Source: an uncultured Oscillospiraceae bacterium (lineage in GTDB: Bacteria; Bacillota; Clostridia; Oscillospirales; Oscillospiraceae). Taken from it: a DNA stretch of 32,851 nucleotides. The stretch is from the NCBI GenBank assembly GCA_947630755.1, contig CANRIU010000020.1, positions 1-32,851 of the forward strand. The letters run 5' to 3'. The notes beneath the pieces were generated by a model. It was not told the DNA's origin. It made no database searches and saw only the letters and a program-made list of their open reading frames with translations. Shown here in pieces: positions 7,019 through 16,124 of this stretch (the first letter of the stretch is position 1; the number at the start of each line of letters is the position of its first letter). The position numbers and the translations under genes are program-made.

Positions 7019-8167
7019 TCACTTTTTTCTTCCGAATCGCCGGGGTTTGGAGGTGTTTCCGCCGCCGCCAAGGGACTCGTCGAGCTTTTTGACAAGCTCC
7101 CTCTGTTCGTCGGTCAGGTTCTTTGGAATGGTGACGTTGACGGTGAAGAACTCATCGCCCCTGCCGGAGGCGCGAAAATAGGGTATGCCCTTGCCTTTGA
7201 CCCTGAAAGTGTCGCCGTGCTGGGTCCCGGCGGGGATGGGGTATTTCACCTTGCCGTCCAGGGTCGGTATCTCAAGCTCCGCGCCGAGCATGGCCTGAGT
7301 TACGGTTATGGGCACCTCAAGAAGGACGCTGTTGCCGTCACGCTCGAAAAATTCATGGGGGCGGACGGAGACCGTCACCAGAAGGTCGCCGCAGGGGCCG
7401 CCGTTGGGTCCGGCGTTGCCGCGGCCGCGAAGGGAGATGGTTACGTTGCTGGAGATCCCGGCGTCGATGTGTATCTCCTCGCTCCGGGTGCGGCGGACTC
7501 TTCCGGCGCCCTTGCACCTGGAGCAGGGCTGGTGGATTATCTTGCCCCGCCCCTGGCAGCGCTGGCAGTCGGCCTTCGACTGCACCACGCCGAAGGGCGT
7601 GCGCTGGTTTACGATGACGGTGCCCGTGCCGTGGCAGTCGGGGCAAATCTCCGGGGTGGTCCCGGCGGCGCAGCCGGTGCCGCCGCACTCCTCGCACTGC
7701 TCGATGCGCTGGAAGCTCACGGTCTTGTCGCAGCCGAAGGCGGCCTCCTCGAAGGTTATGGTTATGCCGGAGCGTATGTCGTCCCCCTGACGGGGGGCGG
7801 TCCTTGAGCGCTGGCGTCCGCCGAAGTTTATGCCGCCGCCGAAGATGCTGAATATGTCGTCAAGGTCGATGCCGCCGAAATCGAAGCCACCGAAGCCGAA
7901 GCCGCCTCCGCCCGCGCCGTTCTGGGCGGCGTAGGACGGGTCAACTCCCGCAAAGCCCATCTGGTCGTATCTGGCGCGCTTCTCCTTGTCGGAGAGGACC
8001 TCGTATGCCTCGCCGGCCTCCTTAAGGCGCTCCTCGCACTCCTTGTCCCCGGGGTGGAGGTCCGGGTGGTTCTCCTTGGCTATTTTGTAAAATGCTTTCT
8101 TGAGCTCCGCGTCGGTCGCCGTTTTGGGAACGCCAAGGACCTCATAATAATCACGCTTTTCAGCCAT
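7019..8167 (-). CDS. dnaJ: Chaperone DnaJ
   Basis: 382 residues, full-length type I DnaJ. It delivers unfolded clients to DnaK and stimulates its ATPase. The J domain (1-70) carries HPD at 34-36. A Gly/Phe-rich stretch occupies 84-118. The zinc domain has four CxxCxGxG motifs, with cysteines at 158/161, 175/178, 201/204 and 215/218. The C-terminal substrate-binding beta domains follow. The start MAEKRDYYEVLGV is canonical, but the 20 nt before it lack a good ribosome site; the strong AGGAGGAG lies about 65 nt upstream behind a hairpin-forming segment (see the leader entry). It is last in the CIRCE operon. Confidence 0.97.
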   Translation of the reverse strand: MAEKRDYYEVLGVPKTATDAELKKAFYKIAKENHPDLHPGDKECEERLKEAGEAYEVLSDKEKRARYDQMGFAGVDPSYAAQNGAGGGGFGFGGFDFGGIDLDDIFSIFGGGINFGGRQRSRTAPRQGDDIRSGITITFEEAAFGCDKTVSFQRIEQCEECGGTGCAAGTTPEICPDCHGTGTVIVNQRTPFGVVQSKADCQRCQGRGKIIHQPCSRCKGAGRVRRTRSEEIHIDAGISSNVTISLRGRGNAGPNGGPCGDLLVTVSVRPHEFFERDGNSVLLEVPITVTQAMLGAELEIPTLDGKVKYPIPAGTQHGDTFRVKGKGIPYFRASGRGDEFFTVNVTIPKNLTDEQRELVKKLDESLGGGGNTSKPRRFGRKK

Positions 8168-8326
8168 TGCGTCGTCGCGAAAACCGCCTGCCCCGCCGCG
8201 CCGAATGGGGCACGGCTCAGGTGCGGTTTTTGCTCCTCCTTTCCGTCCCGAACCCGCGCCGCTGGGCTTCGGGCCGGTAATTCACAAGGTCGCGGAGCCG
8301 CCGGGCGGCTCCGCATAAATCGGTTT
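8168..8326 (-). promoter_or_regulatory. dnaK-dnaJ spacer with displaced Shine-Dalgarno and two hairpins
   Basis: The 159-bp gap is the longest in the operon. After dnaK comes a perfect 10-bp hairpin (8292-8314, GCGGAGCCGC/GCGGCTCCGC, 3-nt loop) without a T-run. Next is AGGAGGAG (8233-8240), about 65 nt before the dnaJ ATG. Between them AAAACCGC pairs with GCGGTTTT (8180-8187 with 8223-8230), enclosing TGCCCC/GGGGCA. Folding this would leave only about 13 nt between the Shine-Dalgarno and the ATG. No in-frame ATG, GTG or TTG lies nearer the ribosome site. The pairing is seen; the translational role is inferred. Confidence 0.6.
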
Positions 8327-10210
<1,884 letters not shown>

Positions 10211-10274
10211 TGTATTTTCCTCCTGTATATTGATTGAAATAGTTTACACGGTTATTTTGATATTGAAGGCAGAT

Positions 10275-10841
10275 TCAGTTTGCCACCTTTACCATTGAAA
10301 AGCGTATGACCTTGTCCCCGAGGGTGAAGCCCTTTTGAAATTCCTCGACTATCTCCCCCTCGCCGCGGCTGTCGTCGTCGATGTGCATCACGGCGTTGTG
10401 GAGGTTCGCGTCAAATTTCCGGCCCACCGCCTCGATGGGCTTGACGCCCAGCTTTGAAAGGACTTCCTCGAGCTGGGACATGGTCATTTTGATGCCCTTT
10501 AAAAACGCCTCGTCCCCGCAGCCCGTCTTAAGGGCGCGCTCCAGGTTGTCGTAGACCGGAAGGAAGCTTATGACCACGTCGGATTTGACCTGAGCGTAGA
10601 GGGCCTCCCGCTCCTTCTGGGTGCGCTTGCGGTAGTTTTCATACTCGGCGTAAAGACGAAGGTACTTGTCGTGCTCGGAGACCAGCGTTTCCCTGATCGT
10701 GGTTTTCTTTGCGGATTCGCCGAATATTTTGCTGAAGATTTCCTGAAGCTCCTTCGGGTCAAGCTTTTCCTCGACGGCCTCGGGCTGGTCCTGGGGCGCC
10801 GCGGCGTCCTGCTCCGGGACGTTTTTCTCGTTATCACTCAT
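10275..10841 (-). CDS. grpE: Nucleotide exchange factor GrpE
   Basis: 188 residues. GrpE is a homodimer that releases ADP from DnaK. The N-terminal 35 residues are low-complexity and acidic. A long helix follows (about 40-95, with the typical YLRLYAEYENYRKRTQKERE), and the C-terminal beta domain has GVKPIEAVGRKFDANLHNAV and FQKGFTLGDKVIRFSMVKV. The ATG overlaps the end of hrcA by 8 bp and uses AAAGGAGA inside the hrcA coding region, so the two are coupled. Order and spacing are those of a standard class I heat-shock operon. Confidence 0.97.
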   Translation of the reverse strand: MSDNEKNVPEQDAAAPQDQPEAVEEKLDPKELQEIFSKIFGESAKKTTIRETLVSEHDKYLRLYAEYENYRKRTQKEREALYAQVKSDVVISFLPVYDNLERALKTGCGDEAFLKGIKMTMSQLEEVLSKLGVKPIEAVGRKFDANLHNAVMHIDDDSRGEGEIVEEFQKGFTLGDKVIRFSMVKVAN

Positions 10842-11913
10842 CTTTGCTGTCTCCTTTGATCATAAGTTTGCCAAATCCCGGCGGGGGAGTGGAGCCGCCG
10901 CCAAGAAGCCTTGAGAGGCCACCGGCGATGTAGCTGAGCTTGGCGGCAACGGCGGAGTAGTCCATACGGGTGGGGCCGACCACGCCGATGAGGCCCCGCA
11001 TATTGTCCCCGGCGTTGTAGCTTGCCAGCACCACGCTTGAGTCGCGAAGCTCCGCCGCGGCGTTCTCGGGCCCTATGAGGACCTTGACGTCGCCGAAATC
11101 CTGCCCCCCGGTGAGGGCGGTGAGGTTTCCGGAGTCGGAGAGGTAATTTATAAGCCTGTGGGCCTTGTCGGGGTCCTTGAACTCCGGCAGCTTAAGGAGG
11201 GTGGCCTCCCCGGAGACTGACGCCCCGCCCCCGGCGGAGCTGACGAGAGTCTCGATGATGAAGCTTGCGATGACCGATGTGAGGCCCATTACGTCCCCCA
11301 CGGAGCGCTCGGAGGCGTTGATGAGGTCGGAGGTTATTTTGTCCTCGGTAATCCCGGTGAAGCCGGAGTTGAACACCGCCGACAGCTTCTGGAGCATCTC
11401 CTGAGTGAAGGAGAAGGGCAGGTGGACAAGCTTGTTTTTCACCGTGTCCCCGGAGAGAAGGAGAACGATGATAAAGCTGTTGGGGTCAAGGAAAATAAGG
11501 TCCACGCGCTTCACCGTGACGGGCTTGGGGACGGAGAGCGTCACCGCGGGGTAGCTCGTGAGCTCCGTAGCCATGCGGCCCACATGGGCGATAAGCTTGT
11601 CGAGCTCCGCGGCCTTTTCCGTGAGGGAGAGGTTTATCCGCTCGGTCTCCTCAAGGCTCAGCTCCCGCTCCCGCATGAGCTCGTTGACGTAGAGCCTGTA
11701 TCCCTTTGCGGTGGGTATCCTTCCGGCGGAGGTGTGGGGCTGCTCAAGATAGCCCTCGCGGGCAAGCTCCGCAAGCTCGTTTCTGATAGTCGCCGAGGAG
11801 CACTCAAGCCCAGAGCGCTGCTGGACGGTCTTGCTGCCGACAGGCTCCGCTGTTTCGATATACTCCTCAACCACGGCCTTTAGTATGTGCCTTTTTCTGT
11901 CGGATAGCTCCAT
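10834..11913 (-). CDS. hrcA: Heat-inducible transcription repressor HrcA
   Basis: 359 residues. HrcA binds CIRCE operators and represses class I heat-shock genes until GroEL becomes occupied. The N-terminal winged helix (about 1-80) has the typical LSDRKRHILKAVVEEYIETAEPVGSK opening, ATIRNELAELAREGYLEQPHTSAGRIPTAKGYR, then the dimerisation and inserted domains, and a C-terminal block including GLIGVVGPTRMDYSAVAAKL. It is the first gene of the operon and a CIRCE element lies 12 bp before its start, so it represses itself. A GAGGTGAGG ribosome site precedes the ATG. No groES-groEL operon, the other usual target, is in this window. Confidence 0.98.
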   Translation of the reverse strand: MELSDRKRHILKAVVEEYIETAEPVGSKTVQQRSGLECSSATIRNELAELAREGYLEQPHTSAGRIPTAKGYRLYVNELMRERELSLEETERINLSLTEKAAELDKLIAHVGRMATELTSYPAVTLSVPKPVTVKRVDLIFLDPNSFIIVLLLSGDTVKNKLVHLPFSFTQEMLQKLSAVFNSGFTGITEDKITSDLINASERSVGDVMGLTSVIASFIIETLVSSAGGGASVSGEATLLKLPEFKDPDKAHRLINYLSDSGNLTALTGGQDFGDVKVLIGPENAAAELRDSSVVLASYNAGDNMRGLIGVVGPTRMDYSAVAAKLSYIAGGLSRLLGGGSTPPPGFGKLMIKGDSKDE

Positions 11914-11925
11914 GTCCTCACCTCT

Positions 11926-11952
11926 TTAGCACTCATCCACTTCGAGTGCCAA
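11926..11952. promoter_or_regulatory. CIRCE operator (HrcA-binding site)
   Basis: TTAGCACTC, nine bases, then GAGTGCCAA: the 9-9-9 CIRCE layout with one departure from the consensus right arm (GAGTGCTAA). It covers the predicted transcription start of hrcA, as expected for repression. Confidence 0.95.
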
Positions 11953-11956
11953 GGAT

Positions 11957-11985
11957 AATTTAACACTGTCCCCAGCGATTGTCAA
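11957..11985 (-). promoter_or_regulatory. Promoter of the hrcA-grpE-dnaK-dnaJ operon
   Basis: On the minus strand TTGACA (11980-11985), 17 bp, then TAAATT (11957-11962). Transcription should begin inside the CIRCE element. An AT-rich stretch lies upstream of the -35. Confidence 0.82.
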
Positions 11986-12055
11986 GGGGGGAGAGGCCAT
12001 TTAATAAAAATTTCATACACCGGATAAGCGAACGAAAAAACCGGGCGAAAAACGG

Positions 12056-12106
12056 TATAAAAAAGACCGCTGACATTTTCACCGGGGAGCCGGCGTGTCA
12101 ACGGTC
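12056..12106 (-). terminator. Terminator of the small orphan gene
   Basis: GACCGTTGACA and TGTCAGCGGTC (minus strand, 12065-12106) pair over 11 bp with one G-U. An inner CGCCGG/CCGGTG arm lies inside, and TTTTTTATA follows. It also insulates the hrcA promoter from upstream transcription. Confidence 0.82.
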
Positions 12107-12132
12107 TGTTTTCCGGTATCAGGTTTTAACGG

Positions 12133-12402
12133 TCAGGGCGATAAACGGATTTTACATCCTCCGTTTTCTCTGGGAAAGTAAGGATTTATCGAGCTTAGCC
12201 GCCTGTCTCTCATTATAGATTCGACGACCATCTCGCTACACCGCAAATCGTTGAAAAGCCCGGAACAATCAACGCCGAAAGCGTCCGACAGAGCGGCGGA
12301 AATTTGTAGTTTGCAGGCATCCCAATATTGAGAATACATTAATACCTTTTTGTTGACCGTCTCCTCGATTTCCGTATAAATCTCCCGCAGGGTGTGCTCC
12401 AT
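12133..12402 (-). CDS. Small hypothetical protein, unrecognised
   Basis: 89 residues. I recognise no family. The sequence looks soluble and largely helical (an opening HTLREIYTEIEETVNKKVLMY, then WDACKLQISAALSDAF) with a basic C-terminal end. There is no signal peptide or membrane span. Two things favour a real gene: AAAGGAGAG lies 7 nt before the ATG, and a convincing terminator follows the stop. Base composition is more AT-rich than the neighbouring genes. It could be the surviving N-terminal part of a longer protein or an acquired orphan. No promoter was identified; transcription may come through from the HAD gene. Confidence 0.5.
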   Translation of the reverse strand: MEHTLREIYTEIEETVNKKVLMYSQYWDACKLQISAALSDAFGVDCSGLFNDLRCSEMVVESIMRDRRLSSINPYFPRENGGCKIRLSP

Positions 12403-12483
12403 GTATTCTCTCCTTTTTGAAAGAGGGAGACTGTCGGCGTGGGCCCTGTCGAGCCTGGGGAAGAAATGAAATAAAGGTTCCGA

Positions 12484-12587
12484 CTAGAACGGGGATCCGC
12501 CATCTGTTTGAAACTCCATGATCCGCGAAATCATATGATCCGCGAAATCATATGATCCGCCCCGGGATTTACAAAGGTCACGTTCAT
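12484..12587 (-). pseudogene. Mini reading frame disrupted by a 17-bp duplication
   Basis: On the minus strand an ATG at 12587 is preceded by AGGAGATAATAA. As it stands it encodes 18 residues (MNVTFVNPGADHMISRII) and stops at 12531. Removing one copy of the 17-bp repeat would restore a 28-residue frame ending at 12484, continuing ...MEFQTDGGSPF. No function is recognised. It may be a broken leader peptide or a decayed gene start, or the good ribosome site may be chance. Confidence 0.3.
12520..12560. repeat. 17-bp tandem repeat, 2.4 copies
   Basis: GATCCGCGAAATCATAT occurs at 12520-12536 and 12537-12553, followed by a 7-base partial third copy to 12560. Each unit contains the self-complementary ATCATATGAT junction. 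On the minus strand it interrupts a short reading frame (see the pseudogene entry). Confidence 0.9.
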
Positions 12588-12644
12588 TTATTATCTCCTG
12601 TTAACGGCGGGCTTTTTTTCAAGTCCCGAGGATGCCCGGGAGCT

Positions 12645-13286
12645 TTACATGAGCTCGCGAAAAGAGCGTATGTATATGTCCGCCTCGCGCCTTAAAAGCC
12701 CGGCGCTGGGCTCATAGGACCTGTCGTAGACGGCGGCGGTGGAAAATCCCGCGCCCTTTGCCGTCAAAAGGGCGTGAGGGGCGTCCTCAAGCACCAGCGT
12801 CTCCCCGGGGCGGGCGCCAAGGCGGTGGGCGCACTCAAGAAAAATCTCCGGCCTGTCCTTGCCGGAGCCGAACTCCGTGCAGGTGAGGATGAAGCGAAAG
12901 CTGTCCAAAAGACCGAGCCTTTCCAGCACATACTCCACAAGGGGCCTTACGGTGTTGGTGGCGACGCAGGCGGGGATGCCGTCATTTCGAAGGCGCCGGA
13001 GGTACTCGCGGACGCCGTCCTTCGGTTTCACAAAGGCGTAGCCCGCCCGGACCAGGGCGTTTACCTCGTCGCAGAGCTCCGGGACGGAAGCGGGGATGGA
13101 GAAGGCGTTTTTGTAAAACTCCACCGCCCCGCCCAGTGTCCGGGCCTTGTACTCGGCAAAAAGCGCCTCGTCCCGGACGGGGGAGTATTTTGTGCAGAAG
13201 CTCTCCCAGGCCCCGTCCCAGACGAGCATGGAGTCGATGAGGGTGCCGTCAAGGTCGAAAATCGCGGCCTTTATGTCCATATCCAT
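12645..13286 (-). CDS. HAD-superfamily phosphatase (beta-phosphoglucomutase-like)
   Basis: 213 residues. This is a haloacid-dehalogenase-type hydrolase with a helical cap after motif I. Motif I is FDLDGTLIDSM (nucleophile Asp11, acid Asp13), motif II is ACVATNT, the motif III lysine is in GSGKDRPEIF, and motif IV is LVLEDAPHALLTAKGAG. The substrate is likely a small phosphorylated metabolite but cannot be deduced. The ATG at 13286 follows the thiamine pyrophosphokinase stop by 5 bp, and the GAGGTG ribosome site lies in that gene's last codons. The coupling to thiN hints at, but does not prove, a role in thiamine-phosphate or nucleotide clean-up. Confidence 0.9.
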   Translation of the reverse strand: MDMDIKAAIFDLDGTLIDSMLVWDGAWESFCTKYSPVRDEALFAEYKARTLGGAVEFYKNAFSIPASVPELCDEVNALVRAGYAFVKPKDGVREYLRRLRNDGIPACVATNTVRPLVEYVLERLGLLDSFRFILTCTEFGSGKDRPEIFLECAHRLGARPGETLVLEDAPHALLTAKGAGFSTAAVYDRSYEPSAGLLRREADIYIRSFRELM

Positions 13287-13291
13287 TTAAA

Positions 13292-13939
13292 TTACACCTC
13301 AAAAAAACGAATTTCCGGGAAGGACCTGTTCCGGGCCTCCCAGATGGCCAGGGCTGTGCCGGAGTGGACGGTGACCAGGGAGGGGGCCCCGGTGAACTCG
13401 TTGCTCACGCCCCTCGGGACGTCGTCCCGGAGCGGGAACCTGTCAAGGCCGTACAGAAGCCCCGTCTCCGACACCTCCGCCGTGCCCCCCAGGGCAAAGA
13501 CGGAGACTGTTCCGGAAAAGCCCTCGCCAAAGCGAAGCTCTCCGGTTGACACGGCGGCGGCGCACTCCCGCCCGCCAGAGGCATAGGCGGGTATGCCGCG
13601 CCTTGCGAGCATGGTGAGAAGCTGGATATTCGCCAGAGTGTGGTCAAGCCGCCCGCCGAGGGCCCCGTGGAGCACCACCCTTTCGGCGCCAAGCTCAAGG
13701 GCCCTATAAAGGGCGAGGGCTGTGTCGGTGTCGTCCTTCATGACCGGGTGGCGGAGGACCTCCACCTCCCGGGGGAGGGCACCCGAGTAGGAGTCAAAGT
13801 CCCCCACGATGAGGTCCGGCGTCACGCCCCGGCGGGCAAGCTCCGAAAGGCCGCCGTCGGCGGCGATGATATATGCGCCCGGCTCCGTCTCCGGCTCCGG
13901 ACCGTACTCTCCGGCGGCGAAGATATGTACTGTTTTCAT
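13292..13939 (-). CDS. thiN: Thiamine pyrophosphokinase
   Basis: 215 residues from the ATG at 13939. I chose this over the start six codons upstream because it forms an ATGA overlap with the preceding gene and has GAGGGAG 5 nt before it. The enzyme transfers pyrophosphate from ATP to thiamine to make TPP, in salvage of the vitamin. Motifs seen are IIAADGGLSELARRGVTPDL, IVGDFDS, the DDTDTALAL metal and substrate site, and LGGRLDHTLANI. In Bacillus the gene lies near rpe and rsgA; here it sits between an SGNH hydrolase and a HAD phosphatase. No TPP riboswitch is visible. Confidence 0.95.
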   Translation of the reverse strand: MKTVHIFAAGEYGPEPETEPGAYIIAADGGLSELARRGVTPDLIVGDFDSYSGALPREVEVLRHPVMKDDTDTALALYRALELGAERVVLHGALGGRLDHTLANIQLLTMLARRGIPAYASGGRECAAAVSTGELRFGEGFSGTVSVFALGGTAEVSETGLLYGLDRFPLRDDVPRGVSNEFTGAPSLVTVHSGTALAIWEARNRSFPEIRFFEV

Positions 13940-14622
13940 AGCTGCTCCCTCACGCACTCCGCGGCTATGCCCGCGGAAAAGCTGTTGAAATGGACCCCGT
14001 CCACGGTGAGCTCCAGCCCCCTGCGGCGGGAGAAGGAATCCTTTGTAAAGGGGAGAAGGCCCATGGTTATTATATCCAGCGCCCGGCGAAGGCCGAGACG
14101 CCCCCAGTTATAGTCCCTGTCGGCATGGGGGACGGCTGACAGCTCCGCCGACAGCACGTCGGCAAAGGGGAGGCCGTACTCCCGGGCGAGGCCCTCGAGG
14201 AGGGCGTTCCGCTCCCGAAGCTCCCCCTCCGGGTAGCCCCGGAGCTGCATCAGGGGCAGGCCCATTATGACCACGCGCTTGCCGTCGGCAAGGAGAGTAT
14301 CGATTATCTCACGGATGACGCGCTCATATTCGCCCATGTCCGCCCAGCGCTTCCAGCTCCGCCGCCAGCCGAAGACCAGCCGCCAGACGGGTCCCAGGGA
14401 CATGAGGTGGGGCTGGAGAAGGTCGTTTGTGCCTATGGCGACGACACAGACGCTGACGGAGGGGTACCACCCGGTTTTGCGGTAGAGCCTGAGCCGTCTG
14501 AGGGCGCCGTGGGCGGTGTCGCCGTCAAGGCCGCAGTTTTTGTGGGGCTCCGGGGGCATGAATTTTATATAGGACCAGCCCACAAGCCCCCGGGTCAGGC
14601 TGTCTCCCAGGTACATTATCAT
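13936..14622 (-). CDS. SGNH/GDSL-type hydrolase
   Basis: 228 residues from the ATG at 14622, which has AGGAAGGTG 8 nt upstream; the longer frame from 14703 has no ribosome site and reads through an AT-rich leader. Motifs: block I YLGDSLTRG with the nucleophile serine near residue 8, block III IGTNDLL, and block V DGVHFNSFSAG with the Asp-His pair. SGNH enzymes are esterases, lipases or carbohydrate deacetylases; nothing here decides the substrate. The absence of a signal peptide suggests a cytoplasmic enzyme. It is first of three coupled genes (SGNH, thiN, HAD). A TATACT about 25 nt upstream may be its -10; no -35 is clear. Confidence 0.88.
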   Translation of the reverse strand: MIMYLGDSLTRGLVGWSYIKFMPPEPHKNCGLDGDTAHGALRRLRLYRKTGWYPSVSVCVVAIGTNDLLQPHLMSLGPVWRLVFGWRRSWKRWADMGEYERVIREIIDTLLADGKRVVIMGLPLMQLRGYPEGELRERNALLEGLAREYGLPFADVLSAELSAVPHADRDYNWGRLGLRRALDIITMGLLPFTKDSFSRRRGLELTVDGVHFNSFSAGIAAECVREQL

Positions 14623-14714
14623 CAAAATACACCTTCCTGTCAGGAAAGTATAACACAGAAGAGGGCGGGAGGGTAGTTTTTTTAAAAAATTTTTGCAAAT
14701 CATACAAAATAACT

Positions 14715-14743
14715 CTTTCAGATGTAAAAATATGTGGTATAAT
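14715..14743 (+). promoter_or_regulatory. Promoter of pfkA
   Basis: TATAAT at 14738-14743 is preceded by TGG, giving an extended -10 element. A weak -35 (CTTTCA, 14715-14720) lies 17 bp upstream. The leader is about 40 nt, with AAAGGGAG before the start. Confidence 0.7.
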
Positions 14744-14789
14744 GTTTTCAGCTACCCAGGTAAATTATTCTTGAAAGGGAGAATTACAT

Positions 14790-15878
14790 ATGAAACGTGT
14801 GGGCATCCTCACCAGCGGCGGCGACTGCCAGGCGCTGAACGCCACAATGCGCGGCGTGGCAAAGGGACTTTACAGCATCTACGGCGCGGACGGCGTGGAC
14901 ATTGTCGGCTTCCTCGAGGGCTACAAGGGCATGATCTACGAGAAATACCGCCACATGACGCCCAGGGACTTCACCGGGCTTCTCACCGTGGGCGGGACTA
15001 TACTCGGCTCCTCGCGCACGCCCTTCAAGCTCATCCGGGAGCCGGACAGGAACGGCCTCGACAAGGTGAAGGCCATGAAGGAGACGTATAAGAAGCTCAA
15101 GCTCGACTGCCTTGTTGTCCTTGGCGGCAACGGCAGCCAGAAGACGGCGAACCTCTTAAATGAGGAGGGGCTCAACGTTATCGGCCTTCCCAAGACCATC
15201 GACAACGACCTGTGGGGGACGGACACCACCTTCGGCTTCCAGTCCGCCATTGCCACAGCCACGAACGTCATTGACTGCATCCACACCACAGCTGCAAGCC
15301 ACAACCGCATATTCATCGTGGAGGTCATGGGCCACAAGGTGGGCTGGCTGACGCTGAACGCCGGTATCGCCGGCGGCGCGGATATAATCCTCATCCCGGA
15401 GATACCCTATAAGCTGGAGTCCGTTATCGGCAAGATAAAGGAGCGGGGCGAGACGGGCCACGACTTCACCATCCTCGCCGTGGCGGAGGGCGCCATCTCC
15501 AAAGAGCGGGCGGACATGAAGAAGAAGGAGCGCAAGGCGGCCCTTGAGGAGCTGGCGGCGAACTACCCCTCCGTCTCCTACGAGCTGGCGGCGCAGATAA
15601 CCGAGGCCACGGGCAAGGACGTGCGCGTCACCGTGCCGGGACATATGCAGCGCGGCGGTATGCCCTGCGCCTACGACCGGGTACTCTCCAGCCGTCTCGG
15701 CGCGCAGGCGGCCCTCAACATCTCCGAGGGCAGGTACGGCGACCTGGTGGCGATACAGAACCACAAGATAGTCTCCGTGCCCTTAAAGGAGATCGCCGGA
15801 AAGCTCAAGATGGTGGACCCCAGGGACGACATCATCGCGGAGGCGAGGCTCCTGGGCATAAGCTTCGGCGACGAGTAA
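14790..15878 (+). CDS. pfkA: 6-phosphofructokinase, Gly104/Lys124 type (probably ATP-dependent)
   Basis: 362 residues. It phosphorylates fructose-6-phosphate in glycolysis. ILTSGGDCQALNA (6-18), the LGGNGS site (111-116), GLPKTIDNDL (132-141), VEVMGHKVGW and PGHMQRGGMPCAYDR mark the family. The residue after the GG-Asn is glycine (115, equivalent to E. coli Gly104), which goes with ATP use. The Lys in PKTIDND (135, equivalent to Gly124) places it in the mixed-substrate group rather than with classical bacterial PfkA. Asn at the usual Asp103 position is notable, because that Asp normally handles Mg2+. A second PFK with the PPi signature lies at 19812. Donor assignment is inference. Confidence 0.93.
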   Translation: MKRVGILTSGGDCQALNATMRGVAKGLYSIYGADGVDIVGFLEGYKGMIYEKYRHMTPRDFTGLLTVGGTILGSSRTPFKLIREPDRNGLDKVKAMKETYKKLKLDCLVVLGGNGSQKTANLLNEEGLNVIGLPKTIDNDLWGTDTTFGFQSAIATATNVIDCIHTTAASHNRIFIVEVMGHKVGWLTLNAGIAGGADIILIPEIPYKLESVIGKIKERGETGHDFTILAVAEGAISKERADMKKKERKAALEELAANYPSVSYELAAQITEATGKDVRVTVPGHMQRGGMPCAYDRVLSSRLGAQAALNISEGRYGDLVAIQNHKIVSVPLKEIAGKLKMVDPRDDIIAEARLLGISFGDE

Positions 15879-15917
15879 AAAATTGTCGAGAATGATGCTT
15901 TCAGCATAAAATAAAAA

Positions 15918-15942
15918 ATGAGCGCCGCAGAGCGGCGCTCAT
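15918..15942. terminator. Hairpin downstream of pfkA, first
   Basis: ATGAGCGCCGC pairs with GCGGCGCTCAT over 11 bp around AGA. An A-tract precedes it on the plus strand, so the run of U is on the minus-strand side. It would best stop minus-strand transcription entering pfkA, and may stabilise the pfkA 3' end. Confidence 0.6.
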
Positions 15943-15964
15943 AAAACAGCACAGTAGTTTTCGT

Positions 15965-15996
15965 GAAACGGCGCAGCCTGTGGGCTGCGCCGTTTC
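15965..15996 (+). terminator. Hairpin downstream of pfkA, second
   Basis: GAAACGGCGCAGCC pairs perfectly with GGCTGCGCCGTTTC (14 bp) around a TGTG loop, followed by CGACCTTTTGCGGGCTTTT. The T-run is imperfect, but this is the best terminator for pfkA. Confidence 0.65.
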
Positions 15997-16092
15997 GACC
16001 TTTTGCGGGCTTTTCGGTTATTAATAATAAGATAATGAGCTCATTCCACCCATATTCGCCTTATAGGGGGTGCTTCTTTCAGGACAAGATGG

Positions 16093-16098
16093 TATACT
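16093..16098 (+). promoter_or_regulatory. Extended -10 promoter of the AT-rich regulator pair
   Basis: TGGTATACT places an extended -10 about 27 nt before the XRE gene start. The -35 region has no good match. Confidence 0.5.
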
Positions 16099-16124
16099 TA
16101 ATAAAAAACTCTGGAGGGATTAAG

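Noticed and set aside
8080-8316. 78-residue frame using the displaced AGGAGGAG before dnaJ
   Set aside because: Its own start lies upstream of that ribosome site and the translation is Arg/Pro/Ala-rich low complexity, so it does not explain the site.
11979-12218. 79-residue plus-strand frame across the hrcA promoter region
   Set aside because: No ribosome site, runs through a terminator and the hrcA promoter, and overlaps the better-supported minus-strand orphan gene.
12520-12560. Possible CRISPR or iteron array
   Set aside because: Only 2.4 copies in direct tandem with no spacers and no cas or replication genes nearby.
13936-14703. N-terminal extension of the SGNH hydrolase to 14703
   Set aside because: The extra 27 residues lack a ribosome site and conserved sequence; AGGAAGGTG before 14622 fits the shorter start.
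14790-15878. Frameshift or missing metal residue making pfkA a pseudogene
   Set aside because: The frame is intact, and Asn in the GGNxS site also occurs in the second enzyme here, so it is more likely a clade feature than decay.
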